A stretch of 64,000 nt of DNA from Shewanella oneidensis MR-1 (lineage in GTDB: Bacteria; Pseudomonadota; Gammaproteobacteria; Enterobacterales; Shewanellaceae): positions 1-64,000 of the forward strand of contig NC_004349.1 of assembly GCF_000146165.2 (NCBI RefSeq), read 5' to 3'. The translations under genes and the position numbers were made by a program. Of this stretch, positions 16,740 through 25,234 are shown piece after piece. Positions within the stretch are counted from its first letter, which is position 1; each line of letters begins with the position of its first letter. The notes below the pieces were generated by a model, which was not told the origin of the DNA, did no database searches, and saw only the letters and a list, made by a program, of their open reading frames with translations.

Positions 16740-17290
16740 TCGGTTATGCAAGAGTATCAACACAAGATCAGCACCTAGAACTTCAGCGAGAAGCCTTGCT
16801 TAAAGCGGGGTGCGAAAAAGTGTTTGAAGATACAATCAGTGGTACTCGGGCTGACAGGCTTGGTTTGAGCAAAGCCCTTGAAATACTGCGCGAAGGGGAT
16901 ACATTGGTTGTTTGGAAGCTGGATAGATTGGGCCGGTCAGTCAAACAACTGGTAGAGCTGGTCAGCGATCTGCACAAACAAAACGTCCAGTTTAAGAGTC
17001 TCACCGATTCTATCGATACCGGCACGCCATCGGGCCGATTCTTTTTTCATGTCATGGCAAGCCTCGCAGAGATGGAACGAGACTTGATCGTCGAAAGAAC
17101 CCGTGCGGGGTTGGACGTTGCCAGACAACTCGGTCGTAAAGGCGGTCGCAAGCCGAAGATGACCGACAGCAAGATCGAATCAGCCAAAAAGCTATTAGCC
17201 AGTGGAGTCCCCCCCAAGGATGTGGCTAAGAATCTTGGCGTGTCGGTTCCTACGCTATACCGCTGGCTCCCTGCCTCTGCGCATGCTTAG
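16733..17290 (+). CDS. tnpR: Serine resolvase TnpR of the Tn3 transposon
   Basis: Resolves cointegrates at res. The catalytic Ser is S9 in MLIGYARVSTQDQ; the VVWKLDRLGRSVKQLVELV and MERDLIVERTRAGL blocks follow, then a C-terminal helix-turn-helix (PPKDVAKNLGVSVPTLYRW). Its 185-residue length is typical. Its last codons lie in the right inverted repeat. It is the last gene of the MNT-HEPN-tnpR operon. Confidence 0.95.
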   Translation: MLIGYARVSTQDQHLELQREALLKAGCEKVFEDTISGTRADRLGLSKALEILREGDTLVVWKLDRLGRSVKQLVELVSDLHKQNVQFKSLTDSIDTGTPSGRFFFHVMASLAEMERDLIVERTRAGLDVARQLGRKGGRKPKMTDSKIESAKKLLASGVPPKDVAKNLGVSVPTLYRWLPASAHA

Positions 17291-17323
17291 CGTACGATTT
17301 TTTCCGTTTTCTGAGGCGACCCC
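17286..17323 (-). repeat. Tn3 terminal inverted repeat, right
   Basis: Reads CTTAGCGTACGATTTTTTCC and ends GAGGCGACCCC; perfect complement of the left end. Confidence 0.95.
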
Positions 17324-18154
17324 AACCACATCCCAATTAATGGCTACCTGATTGGCACTAACGATTACGAAGCTCACCATGTCTTTGATATCTGGTACCG
17401 CAACACCTCAGCAGTGAAACCGACAGCCATCACCGGTGACATGCATAGTATCAATAAGGCCAACTTTGCGATCCTGCACTGGTTTGGTCTGCGCTTTGAA
17501 CCTCATTTTACAGATCTGAATAAGCAACTGCAGGAGTTGTATTGCGCCAGAGACCCCTCTACATATAAAAAATGCTTGATCCAGCCCGCCGGACAGATTG
17601 ACCTTGGCCTTATCTCCCGTGAAAAAAGCAATCTCGATCGCATTGTTGCCACGCTGGGGCTGAAAGAAATGACACAGGGAACGCTTGTCCGCAAACTGTG
17701 CACGTACACAACGACCAATCCGACAAGGCAGGCGCTATTCGAATATGACCGGCTGGTACGCAGCATATACACGTTGAAGTATCTCCGCGATCCGCAGCTG
17801 GAACGTAATATCCGGCGTTCCCAGAACCGGGTTGAGTCTTATCACCAGTTGCGTGCCGCAGTGGCCAAAGTCGGCGGTAAGAAAGAGTTAACCGGGAAAA
17901 ATGACATTGAAACGGAGATCAGCAACCAGTGTGGACGGCTGATTTCCAACGCGATCGTTTATTACAACTCGGCGATCCTGTCGCGATTGCTGGAACGACT
18001 AGAAGCGGAAGGTAATGCCAAAGATATTGAGGCTCTGGCCCGGATATCACCGGTGGCTTGGCAGCACATTTTGCTGAACGGGCATTACACCTTTCAGAGC
18101 AGTAATGAGATTATTGATCTGGATGCGCTGGTTGCCGGGTTAAAATTGGGCTAA
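17324..18154 (+). pseudogene. C-terminal fragment of a second Tn3-family transposase
   Basis: Open in one frame from the transposon boundary (NHIPINGYLIGTNDYEAHH) to the stop at 18154; the visible ORF begins only at 17414. VKPTAITGDMHSINKANF carries the second catalytic Asp and IRRSQNRVESYHQL the Glu, and the end PVAWQHILLNGHYTF is the family C-terminus. The N-terminal two thirds are missing. The sequence is clearly different from the intact TnpA next door, so this is a different transposon cut off by the first. Confidence 0.92.
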
Positions 18155-18186
18155 CGGAAATTTCGGCGGTTCCGGCGTAGAACCCC
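18149..18186 (-). repeat. Terminal inverted repeat of the second Tn3 element
   Basis: CTAACGGAAATTTCGGCGGT then TCCGGCGTAGAACCCC: the reverse complement starts GGGGTTCTACGCC, the Tn3-type outer end. It follows the transposase stop directly. The opposite end is absent from the window. Confidence 0.85.
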
Positions 18187-18470
18187 AGTAAGCAATTCGG
18201 TAGGCTGCTATCGAGCTATGGTATCCGAGCCAGCATGGGTGATGTGGGTGCGTGTTGGGATAATGCCGTTGTTGAGCGATTCTTTGGCAGCTTAAAACAC
18301 GATTGGATTTTTAAAGTTAATCAACCAACAAGGGAGTTTATGAGGCAAGATGTGACTGCTTACATGAAATATTACAACTTGGAACGGCTGCATTCTGCTA
18401 ATGACGATCTGTCACCTGTAGAGTTTGAAAATTCTCAAGTAAAAGTGTCCAGTTTGGGTTGACCAGAACA
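18187..18470 (+). mobile_element. 3' fragment of an IS3-family element (older lineage)
   Basis: Matches the last 95 codons of the IS3 orfB found in five full copies here, but with many substitutions (VNQPTREFMRQDVTAYMKYY versus VAQPTREFMKQDVTAYIKYY). It ends at the IS terminus TTGACCAGAACA. The fragment at 62692-62919 shares several of these differences, so both belong to a diverged copy family. The left part was removed by the Tn3 fragment. Confidence 0.88.
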
Positions 18471-18773
18471 ATGTGCCCAGCAACAGGATGCTTTACATAT
18501 CAGTACAGCCATTCTGATGTGCTGATTCTCCTATCTTCACATATTGTGTAAAAATCTACTTATCTAGTAATACATGGGTTGACACCTGCAACGTTACACG
18601 TTACGATTTGCTTGTTGCAGATTAACTACCTCCGACTATGTGAAATGCTTATTGAGCAATAAATTCAATGGTTCCGATTGGTATGGATATTTGGTAACTA
18701 AAATACTATGAAGGGATAATGTTATGAATTTATTTATAAAATCAATTAGCTATCAGATAGGGAGGATGCCACT
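18471..18773. other. Upstream region of HigBA
   Basis: No gene seen. A CTGCAAC/GTTGCAG 7-bp inverted repeat lies at 18586-18620, about 155 bp before higB. The promoter of the TA operon should be here. Confidence 0.45.
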
Positions 18774-19079
18774 TTGGCAATTAAAAGTTTTTCACATAAA
18801 AAGCTTAAACAATTCTATTTTAACGATGATGCGTCAGGGTTAAACCCTAATCATCTTAAAGCATTATCGTTTGCGTTGGACGCAATTGATTCGTCCCATC
18901 ACCCTAAAGATTTGAAAGGAATTTATTCTCATAAATTTTCTGAAAAAAAAGGATCTGGTGAAGGGGTTTATAGTATTGAAATCAACGGAAATTGGCGATT
19001 GACGTTCCAGATAGATGATGATGGAGCAATATTGCTTGATTATGTTGATTATCATGGAAAGCAAATAAAGGCTAGATGA
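18774..19079 (+). CDS. higB: HigB-type toxin (RelE superfamily)
   Basis: Ribosome-dependent mRNA interferase of a toxin-first TA operon. The 101-residue product shows the HigB pattern: HKKLKQFYFND near the N-terminus, LKGIYSHKFS, then VYSIEINGNWRLTFQIDDDG and a final LDYVDYH. I use TTG 18774 because GGGAGGATG lies a suitable distance upstream; an ATG in another frame overlaps it. The antitoxin follows after 74 bp, as usual for higBA. Confidence 0.9.
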   Translation: MAIKSFSHKKLKQFYFNDDASGLNPNHLKALSFALDAIDSSHHPKDLKGIYSHKFSEKKGSGEGVYSIEINGNWRLTFQIDDDGAILLDYVDYHGKQIKAR

Positions 19080-19153
19080 GCTTTAATTTGCCAAACATGC
19101 CACCATAAAAGTGGCATTTCCTCTTTTAAATAAGAGCGATATCTGGAGATAAA

Positions 19154-19453
19154 ATGAGACAAATTAGAAAACCTTCGCATCCAGGTGAATTTTTCAAATT
19201 CACTGTTTTAGATGAAAGAGGGATATCTATAACGTCAGCAGCAGAGCATTTAGGCGTTACAAGAAAAGCCCTGAGTGAATTTGTAAATGGAAAGGCAAAA
19301 TGTTCCCATGCCATGGCTCGTCGCCTTGCAGAAGCCACTGGTACTGGAGTTGCGATTTGGATCAATATGCAAGCTAAGCTAGATACTTGGGAGGCTGAAA
19401 ACATGGATACACCATTGAATATAACGTCACTTCCTGAAGTTAATTACGGTTAG
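19154..19453 (+). CDS. higA: HigA-type antitoxin (XRE family)
   Basis: Helix-turn-helix antitoxin of the HigA/VapI group. The family start MRQIRKPSHPGEFFKFTVLD is followed by the DNA-binding ITSAAEHLGVTRKALSEFVNGK and a short C-terminal tail. GGAG lies 6 nt before the ATG. It neutralises HigB and represses the operon. A strong terminator follows at 19475. Confidence 0.93.
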   Translation: MRQIRKPSHPGEFFKFTVLDERGISITSAAEHLGVTRKALSEFVNGKAKCSHAMARRLAEATGTGVAIWINMQAKLDTWEAENMDTPLNITSLPEVNYG

Positions 19454-19474
19454 TTATACAGAAATTTAAAATGA

Positions 19475-19503
19475 TAAAAAAAGAGCTATATAGCTCTTTT
19501 TTT
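19475..19503 (+). terminator. Terminator of higBA
   Basis: AAAAAAGAGCTA pairs with TAGCTCTTTTTT and is followed by further T residues. The A- and T-runs on both sides allow use in either direction. Confidence 0.85.
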
Positions 19504-19522
19504 ATTTAAAGGATTGTACTGG

Positions 19523-20332
19523 TCAACCCAAACTGGACACTTTTACTTGAGAATTCTCAAACTCTACAGGTGACAGATCGTTATTAGCAGAATGAAGTCG
19601 CTCCAAGTTGTAATATTTGATGTAAGCCGTCACATCTTGCTTCATAAACTCCCTTGTTGGTTGAGCAACTTTAAAAATCCAATCGTGTTTCAAGCTACCA
19701 AAGAATCGCTCAACAACGGCATTATCCCAACACGCACCCACATCACCCATGCTGGCTCGGATACCATAGCTCGATAGCAGCCTACCGAATTGTTTACTGG
19801 TATATTGCGAGCCTCGGTCACTGTGAAATACCAGCCCTCGCGCTGGTTGTCGCAGGTTGTAGGCTTTTATTAATGCCTTGGATATCAAATCTGTGGTCAT
19901 GCGTTTGTCTATGCGCCATCCCACAATCCGGCGTGAATATAAATCCATCACCACAGCTAAGTACATCCAGCCTTCACCCGTCTTTAAATAGGTCACGTCA
20001 CCCGCCCAGACCTGATTAGCCGATACTGGATTAAAGTTCATGTTTAACAGGTTATCAGCCACTGCATCTGAGTGTTTTCGCTGTGTCGTCACCTTGTAAG
20101 CACATCGCTGGGTTGCTTTGAGTCGAAGGCGGTGCATAATTTTACGAACGAGATAGCGACCAACCTGGTAGCCTTCCTTGCGCAATTTCTTCACCATTTC
20201 ACGATTCCCTAAGCTGCCTCGACTTTGCTTAAATAGCTGTCGAACAAGGCGATAAAGCTTCAGTGTTTCAACGCTTATCACGTTTGCAGGGCGTTTATGC
20301 CAATCGTAATAGCCTGACTTACTGACACTCAT
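19523..20332 (-). CDS. IS3 transposase, OrfB (catalytic part), copy A
   Basis: Integrase-core transposase. The DDE triad is visible: VWAGDVTYLKTGEGWMYLAV (Asp), VFHSDRGSQYTS (Asp) and NAVVERFFGSLKHDW (Glu). The frame is open upstream of the listed start back to an A6G slippery run in orfA, reading VRFRFIKLQSHLFPITLLCR, a normal IS3 OrfB beginning. So the real product is probably an OrfAB fusion made by -1 frameshifting, and the 269-residue start is only the first ATG. Confidence 0.95.
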   Translation of the reverse strand: MSVSKSGYYDWHKRPANVISVETLKLYRLVRQLFKQSRGSLGNREMVKKLRKEGYQVGRYLVRKIMHRLRLKATQRCAYKVTTQRKHSDAVADNLLNMNFNPVSANQVWAGDVTYLKTGEGWMYLAVVMDLYSRRIVGWRIDKRMTTDLISKALIKAYNLRQPARGLVFHSDRGSQYTSKQFGRLLSSYGIRASMGDVGACWDNAVVERFFGSLKHDWIFKVAQPTREFMKQDVTAYIKYYNLERLHSANNDLSPVEFENSQVKVSSLG

Positions 20333-20391
20333 TACTCGACATAACAGTGTTATGGGAAACAGGTGAGATTGCAGTTTGATGAAACGAAATC

Positions 20392-20682
20392 TTACTTCAT
20401 TTCTCTCGCAAAGAAGGCGCTTGCCTTTTTTAGAATTTCTTTTTCCATGCGTAATTCTTTGTTTTCTCTACGCAATCGCTTCAACTCATCACGCTCAGAC
20501 TCTTCTAAGGTGATGCCTTGTTGCAGGGCTTCGTGTTTTTCCTTCCAGTTGTAAAGCAGGCTCGTGCTAACTCCAAGAGACTTTGCCGCATCGGCAACGC
20601 TATAACCTTGCTCCAGCACCATCAAGACGGCTTCATCTTTAAATGCCTGCGGATAACTCTTATGTGATTTTTTCAGACTCAT
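20392..20682 (-). CDS. IS3 OrfA (helix-turn-helix part), copy A
   Basis: A 96-residue protein with the transposase_8 helix-turn-helix (EQGYSVADAAKSLGVSTSLLYNWK) and a C-terminal leucine-zipper-like RRENKELRMEKEILKKA. It binds the IS ends and forms the N-terminus of OrfAB. The A AAA AAG slippery heptamer encodes the Leu-Lys-Lys of EILKKA. Confidence 0.95.
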   Translation of the reverse strand: MSLKKSHKSYPQAFKDEAVLMVLEQGYSVADAAKSLGVSTSLLYNWKEKHEALQQGITLEESERDELKRLRRENKELRMEKEILKKASAFFAREMK

Positions 20683-20758
20683 ATAGACCTCTTAATTTAT
20701 TGACCATACTGTCTCAAAATTAAGTGTCCGATGGGATTAGACCAGAACAGGATTAAGC

Positions 20759-21070
20759 CTACCTGAGTTCGTTTAACTTGACTGCTTTAGCTATGGTAGA
20801 ACGACTGCATTTAAGCAGACTCTGCACTTGTGACCAGCTTTTACCTTCATCAAGTAGTAACCGAATATTTTGCCTTAATCCATGGTCAGGCTGACGCCCA
20901 AGGTATTTGCCTAAGGTTTTGGCCTTTTCGATGCCTTGCGCTTGTCGCTTTCTTCTTGTCTCGTAATCATCTCTGGCCATTGCCGCGGCCAAATCAATCA
21001 TGAACTCAGTCAGTACCTTTGCGATCATGGTATGTTCTTCTGTGCCACTTAAGATCCCATGTGTCATTGG
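20759..21070 (-). pseudogene. C-terminal fragment of a serine resolvase/invertase
   Basis: About 100 residues remain: FMIDLAAAMARDDYETRRKRQAQGIEKAK is the end of the catalytic domain and its long helix, and SWSQVQSLLKCSRSTIAKAVK the helix-turn-helix. The catalytic Ser domain is gone; IS3 copy B starts exactly where the homology stops. It resembles the resolvase at 60346-60981 in layout. Sandwiched between two inverted IS3 copies, it is probably non-functional. Confidence 0.85.
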
Positions 21071-21137
21071 TGTTCTGGTCTAATCCCATCGGACACTTAA
21101 TTTTGAGACAGTATGGTCAATAAATTAAGAGGTCTAT

Positions 21138-21428
21138 ATGAGTCTGAAAAAATCACATAAGAGTTATCCGCAGGCATTTAAAGATGAAGCCGTCTTGATG
21201 GTGCTGGAGCAAGGTTATAGCGTTGCCGATGCGGCAAAGTCTCTTGGAGTTAGCACGAGCCTGCTTTACAACTGGAAGGAAAAACACGAAGCCCTGCAAC
21301 AAGGCATCACCTTAGAAGAGTCTGAGCGTGATGAGTTGAAGCGATTGCGTAGAGAAAACAAAGAATTACGCATGGAGAAAGAAATTCTAAAAAAGGCAAG
21401 CGCCTTCTTTGCGAGAGAAATGAAGTAA
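21138..21428 (+). CDS. IS3 OrfA, copy B
   Basis: Identical protein to copy A OrfA. The frame has no stop before the slippery run; after a -1 shift the frame is open through to orfB at 21488. Confidence 0.95.
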   Translation: MSLKKSHKSYPQAFKDEAVLMVLEQGYSVADAAKSLGVSTSLLYNWKEKHEALQQGITLEESERDELKRLRRENKELRMEKEILKKASAFFAREMK

Positions 21429-21487
21429 GATTTCGTTTCATCAAACTGCAATCTCACCTGTTTCCCATAACACTGTTATGTCGAGTA

Positions 21488-22297
21488 ATGAGTGTCAGTA
21501 AGTCAGGCTATTACGATTGGCATAAACGCCCTGCAAACGTGATAAGCGTTGAAACACTGAAGCTTTATCGCCTTGTTCGACAGCTATTTAAGCAAAGTCG
21601 AGGCAGCTTAGGGAATCGTGAAATGGTGAAGAAATTGCGCAAGGAAGGCTACCAGGTTGGTCGCTATCTCGTTCGTAAAATTATGCACCGCCTTCGACTC
21701 AAAGCAACCCAGCGATGTGCTTACAAGGTGACGACACAGCGAAAACACTCAGATGCAGTGGCTGATAACCTGTTAAACATGAACTTTAATCCAGTATCGG
21801 CTAATCAGGTCTGGGCGGGTGACGTGACCTATTTAAAGACGGGTGAAGGCTGGATGTACTTAGCTGTGGTGATGGATTTATATTCACGCCGGATTGTGGG
21901 ATGGCGCATAGACAAACGCATGACCACAGATTTGATATCCAAGGCATTAATAAAAGCCTACAACCTGCGACAACCAGCGCGAGGGCTGGTATTTCACAGT
22001 GACCGAGGCTCGCAATATACCAGTAAACAATTCGGTAGGCTGCTATCGAGCTATGGTATCCGAGCCAGCATGGGTGATGTGGGTGCGTGTTGGGATAATG
22101 CCGTTGTTGAGCGATTCTTTGGTAGCTTGAAACACGATTGGATTTTTAAAGTTGCTCAACCAACAAGGGAGTTTATGAAGCAAGATGTGACGGCTTACAT
22201 CAAATATTACAACTTGGAGCGACTTCATTCTGCTAATAACGATCTGTCACCTGTAGAGTTTGAGAATTCTCAAGTAAAAGTGTCCAGTTTGGGTTGA
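21488..22297 (+). CDS. IS3 transposase OrfB, copy B
   Basis: Intact 269-residue reading frame, identical to the other full copies, in the -1 frame relative to orfA. It ends 8 bp before the IS terminus. Confidence 0.95.
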   Translation: MSVSKSGYYDWHKRPANVISVETLKLYRLVRQLFKQSRGSLGNREMVKKLRKEGYQVGRYLVRKIMHRLRLKATQRCAYKVTTQRKHSDAVADNLLNMNFNPVSANQVWAGDVTYLKTGEGWMYLAVVMDLYSRRIVGWRIDKRMTTDLISKALIKAYNLRQPARGLVFHSDRGSQYTSKQFGRLLSSYGIRASMGDVGACWDNAVVERFFGSLKHDWIFKVAQPTREFMKQDVTAYIKYYNLERLHSANNDLSPVEFENSQVKVSSLG

Positions 22298-22389
22298 CCA
22301 GTACAGTTTGATAATCTAACGTCGATTAATACGGCGTTTTGTCTTCGCGAAACCGAAGTAAAACAGCTCACAGGAGATTGGTCTTAAAC

Positions 22390-22509
22390 TGGGCGTTCCC
22401 TTCGGTCGGGCTTTTCGCTTCGCTCCCCGCGATAACGTGATCCACTAATGGCAAGCAAGCTTGCCGTGGCTCTACGTTCCTGCTTGCCAATCCCTAACGC
22501 AACCACCAA
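22390..22509 (+). repeat. 120-bp direct repeat, copy 1
   Basis: Starts TGGGCGTTCCCTTCGGTCGG and contains GGCAAGCAAGCTTGCC, whose arms can also pair with a downstream TGCTTGCC. It differs from 28206-28325 at only about two positions. It lies 85 bp before a long hairpin and upstream of the ParB-like operon. Confidence 0.92.
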
Positions 22510-22594
22510 GTCCCAAACCAAAGCAAATATCAAAGTCACAAGCACTGTCCGGTTCATTGCCGGCTAAAGTGTGAGTAAGCGTGCGCTTCTCTAT

Positions 22595-22779
22595 CGCTTG
22601 TCATCGTTTCCCTGTCAATACCGTTCACGTCTGCGCTGTCACTTCTTATCTGTCTCATTTCACAACCTGCCCGCCAAGGGAGGCTTCGCCGCTGCGCGCC
22701 CTTGTCTGTCAGAACGTGAAATGAGTCAGGAAGTTAGGCGAAGACGAGAACGATATTTAAACGACAGGAAAACAAGCAA
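22595..22779 (+). promoter_or_regulatory. Long imperfect hairpin, candidate single-stranded-DNA promoter
   Basis: The segment 22595-22663 and the reverse complement of 22716-22779 align over about 65 bp with perhaps three quarters identity, ending in a perfect CTCATTTCAC/GTGAAATGAG pair at the loop. A GC-rich loop of about 50 nt caps it. Size, mismatched stem and position directly before a ParB-like leading-region gene resemble the Frpo-type promoters that work from the transferred single strand in F-like plasmids. The hairpin is seen; the function is inferred. Confidence 0.6.
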
Positions 22780-24653
22780 TGACAAACTCAATTCAAGCGC
22801 AAGCAACTCACACTAAAGCCACCACTTTACCTGCCAGCCCAAAGACTCAAGCAGGCTCTCACAAGCCCGATATTGCTCAAAAATCGGCAACAGCGGCTAA
22901 CGCTGTGGTGGCATTGGCTTCAACAGCAAAGCCAGTGTTACTGCAATTGCAGATTAACCAGTTGGTGTTGTCTGAGAAGAACGTGCGTAAAGAAAATGCG
23001 TCCAAGGCTGACGATGAACAGTTGTATGCCTCCATTTTGGCGCATGACATTTTACAAAATCTGATCGTCGAGCCCATGAACGCGCAAGGCTTATACCCTG
23101 TGTTGGGCGGTGGCCGTAGACTGAGACAGCTCATTAAAGCCGTCAAAAATAATAAGCTGAAACCGAAAACGCTTGTGCCTGTTAAGTTGCTGACAGCCGA
23201 AGATGTGGCCAACTATGCCACCGAGCTATCTATGACTGAAAACTTCACGCGCGCCAAGATGCACCCAGTCGATGAATTTCACGCTTTTGCTGACATGGTG
23301 AATAAGGGCGCTAGCATTGCTGATGTTGCGGCGCGGTTTGGCGTGACTGCGAAATTCGTGCAGCAGCGCATGAAATTAAGCATGGTCGCCCCTGTTGTGC
23401 TCGATGCGTACAAAGCGGGGAACGTGTCGCTTGATGTCGTGATGATATTCACGATTGCCAGTGTCGAAAAACAAGTCGAAGTGTGGGAGCTGGCAGGCGA
23501 TAGACGTTACAACGAAAACCAGTTCCGCAATATGCTTAAAGACGCCGCTGTGAATGCTGATCACTATTTGGCTCAGTTTGTTGGCCAAGAAGAATACGAA
23601 AAAGCGGGCGGGGTTGTGACCTCAGACTTGTTCAGTGATGAAGTCTATCTTGATGATAAAGCGTTACTCGAATCATTAGCGATTGCAAAATTGGAGTTAG
23701 AAGGGGCAAAACTGGTTATGCAAGGCTGGAAATGGGCAGATTATAAGCTCGTATCTGAATACGATGAACTTGCAGGGTTTGGACGTCTTACCTTAAAAGA
23801 AGGGGAGTATGATCCCGCTGAAATGGCGCTAGCGGGGTGTTTGCTCGTGTTAAAAAGTTATGGTGAGCCTGTCAGTATCTATATGGGCTTGGTGCATAAG
23901 GACGATAAAAAGGCACTGGCACAATTACAAGCCAGCGTGCAATCAGACCCACTCAACGTGGGTGACGTGAAAAAAATTGAAGAAAAGGATACTAGCGGTT
24001 ATTCCGCTGCGCTCAATGACGATTTACGGGCGCAGCGCCTGATTATCGCTAAACATGCGTTAATGAGTGCGCCAAGCGTTGCGCTTGATACGCTGCATTT
24101 CTCTGTCTGTGTAAGCGCGTTCACTGACTCACGTTATGGCAGCCGTCCACTGCATATCAGCGTTAACGACACCACTTGTCATCCTAAAACGGGATCGCTC
24201 ACGGATAACAAAGCGGTGCAGTTAATCGAGGGTGTAAAAGCCAGCCTAAATTTAGCGTGGGTTGGTCTGCCAACGGTCGCTGAACGCTTTAACGCTTTTT
24301 GCGCCCTCGATGTAAAAGAGAAAGAAAAGCAGGTGGCTTACGCCACGGCTTCCATGTTCGAGGCGTCAATTGATAATAGTCATCAAGCGGTTGAGGCCGT
24401 GATATCTACGCTCGATGTGAAATGGTCTAACTACTGGCGACCGACTGCGGAAACCTTCTTTAAGCGCGTGAGCTTGTCTTGTCTAATTGATATGGCTCAG
24501 CCTGTCATGGGTGAGCAGTGGGCATTACAAGCCGCCGCACTCAAGAAAAAGGACTTAGCAAATCAGGTTGATAGCTTAGTGAACGGGGAGCGAAAAGGGC
24601 TAGATGATGCACAAAAAGCCTACTTTGATGCCTTGATGCCCGCTGGATTTTAA
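22779..24653 (+). CDS. Large ParB/RepB/Spo0J-domain protein
   Basis: A 624-residue ParB-like protein of the type encoded in leading regions of conjugative plasmids, not the partner of a ParA (none is adjacent). The ParB N-terminal domain is visible around residues 60-150 (LSEKNVRKEN, LYPVLGGGRRLRQLIK), followed by a helix-turn-helix (SIADVAARFGVTAKFVQQRMKL). The long C-terminal half is unique to this group. AGGAAA lies 8 nt before ATG 22779. It heads a plus-strand operon with the HicB-like gene and two small genes. Its DNA target is not known. Confidence 0.88.
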   Translation: MTNSIQAQATHTKATTLPASPKTQAGSHKPDIAQKSATAANAVVALASTAKPVLLQLQINQLVLSEKNVRKENASKADDEQLYASILAHDILQNLIVEPMNAQGLYPVLGGGRRLRQLIKAVKNNKLKPKTLVPVKLLTAEDVANYATELSMTENFTRAKMHPVDEFHAFADMVNKGASIADVAARFGVTAKFVQQRMKLSMVAPVVLDAYKAGNVSLDVVMIFTIASVEKQVEVWELAGDRRYNENQFRNMLKDAAVNADHYLAQFVGQEEYEKAGGVVTSDLFSDEVYLDDKALLESLAIAKLELEGAKLVMQGWKWADYKLVSEYDELAGFGRLTLKEGEYDPAEMALAGCLLVLKSYGEPVSIYMGLVHKDDKKALAQLQASVQSDPLNVGDVKKIEEKDTSGYSAALNDDLRAQRLIIAKHALMSAPSVALDTLHFSVCVSAFTDSRYGSRPLHISVNDTTCHPKTGSLTDNKAVQLIEGVKASLNLAWVGLPTVAERFNAFCALDVKEKEKQVAYATASMFEASIDNSHQAVEAVISTLDVKWSNYWRPTAETFFKRVSLSCLIDMAQPVMGEQWALQAAALKKKDLANQVDSLVNGERKGLDDAQKAYFDALMPAGF

Positions 24654-24667
24654 ACCGCATACTGATG

Positions 24668-24699
24668 CAGATTTACCCTGTTAATTCAGGGTAAATCTG
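24668..24699. terminator. 13-bp perfect hairpin after the ParB-like gene
   Basis: CAGATTTACCCTG and CAGGGTAAATCTG with a TTAATT loop. No strong T-run follows, so it may attenuate rather than terminate, or stabilise the transcript end. Confidence 0.6.
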
Positions 24700-24777
24700 A
24701 GCAAAAATTAACTAAATAAATTGAGTTGTGTGTATGCGTGTGTATAATGATTCATCGGTTAACGCAGAGGTTTTACA

Positions 24778-25233
24778 ATGCTATTTATGGTCGGGATCGA
24801 AAGCCCTGCTGATGAAATGCAGGCGTTTGGTATCGTTATCCCTGTATTTGAAAAATTAGGCTATGGCTGTTTTTCGGCGGCGGATAGCCAAGAAGAAATC
24901 TTGTTTAAGGCTAAAGAAGCCATTTTATTAACGGCTGAGGAAGTGATCAACGATGGTCATTTAGTCGATAGCTTGAATGAAGGTTATCGCGACTATCAGA
25001 CATTGCATCCCAAGTTCGACCAATGGCTGGCCTTAGAGGTGCCACTAGAGGCGCTTAAAGCCAAACAGAAACGCCTCAATATCACATTGTCTGAATCGCA
25101 GATTGTACGTATCGATAGCTTTGTGGCGTTTCATCGCGAGTTCAAAGACCGTTCGGACTTCTTGGCCAAGGCGGCCGATAAGTTAATGAATAGCGCAGAG
25201 TCAGTAAGATCGTGTTCAAAAGTGGGAGATTGA
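24778..25233 (+). CDS. HicB-like protein without a HicA partner
   Basis: A 151-residue protein with the HicB domain: FGIVIPVFEKLGYGCFSAADSQEEILFKAKEAI, cited by its core GYGCFSAADSQEEILFKAKE, then KQKRLNITLSESQIVRIDSF, a DNA-binding extension seen in HicB-like antitoxins. Normally HicB pairs with the small RNase HicA; no HicA-sized frame lies upstream (24654-24777) or downstream. It is therefore an orphan, perhaps a regulator, as seen in other leading-region gene sets. It ends 1 bp before the next gene. Confidence 0.75.
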   Translation: MLFMVGIESPADEMQAFGIVIPVFEKLGYGCFSAADSQEEILFKAKEAILLTAEEVINDGHLVDSLNEGYRDYQTLHPKFDQWLALEVPLEALKAKQKRLNITLSESQIVRIDSFVAFHREFKDRSDFLAKAADKLMNSAESVRSCSKVGD

Positions 25234-25234
25234 T

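Larger units (their letters stand above)
12912..17323. mobile_element. Complete Tn3-family transposon with HEPN/MNT passenger
   Basis: A 4412-bp element bounded by perfect 38-bp terminal inverted repeats at 12912-12949 and 17286-17323 (GGGGTCGCCTCAGAAAACGG inward). It holds tnpA on the minus strand and, divergently, a nucleotidyltransferase/HEPN toxin-antitoxin pair and a serine resolvase. The flanks ATAAA and AACCA differ, so no 5-bp target duplication remains: one side has been rearranged, and its right end now abuts a fragment of another Tn3-family tnpA. Confidence 0.95.
19515..20749 (-). mobile_element. IS3-family element, copy A
   Basis: 1235 bp with imperfect terminal inverted repeats (TGTACTGGTCAACCCAAACT at the orfB end, TGTTCTGGTCTAATCCCATC at the orfA end) and the orfA/orfB pair. 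A 4-bp repeat GGAT flanks it, possibly a target duplication. It shares one silent base (GAA AAA in orfA, seen as TTTCTTTTTCC on the plus strand) with copy E but not with B, C or D. Confidence 0.96.
21071..22305 (+). mobile_element. IS3-family element, copy B
   Basis: Same 1235-bp element as copy A, in the opposite orientation 321 bp away. The flanks TTGG and GTTT show no target duplication, so at least one side has been exchanged by recombination. Confidence 0.96.

Noticed and set aside
18586..18620. Integron attC site near HigBA
   Set aside because: Only a 7-bp CTGCAAC/GTTGCAG inverted repeat; no R/L core sites (GTTRRRY) in the required layout and no integron integrase.
22571..22816. 81-codon ORF upstream of the ParB-like gene
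   Set aside because: It runs through the long hairpin, has no ribosome site and overlaps the real gene start; its composition follows the hairpin.
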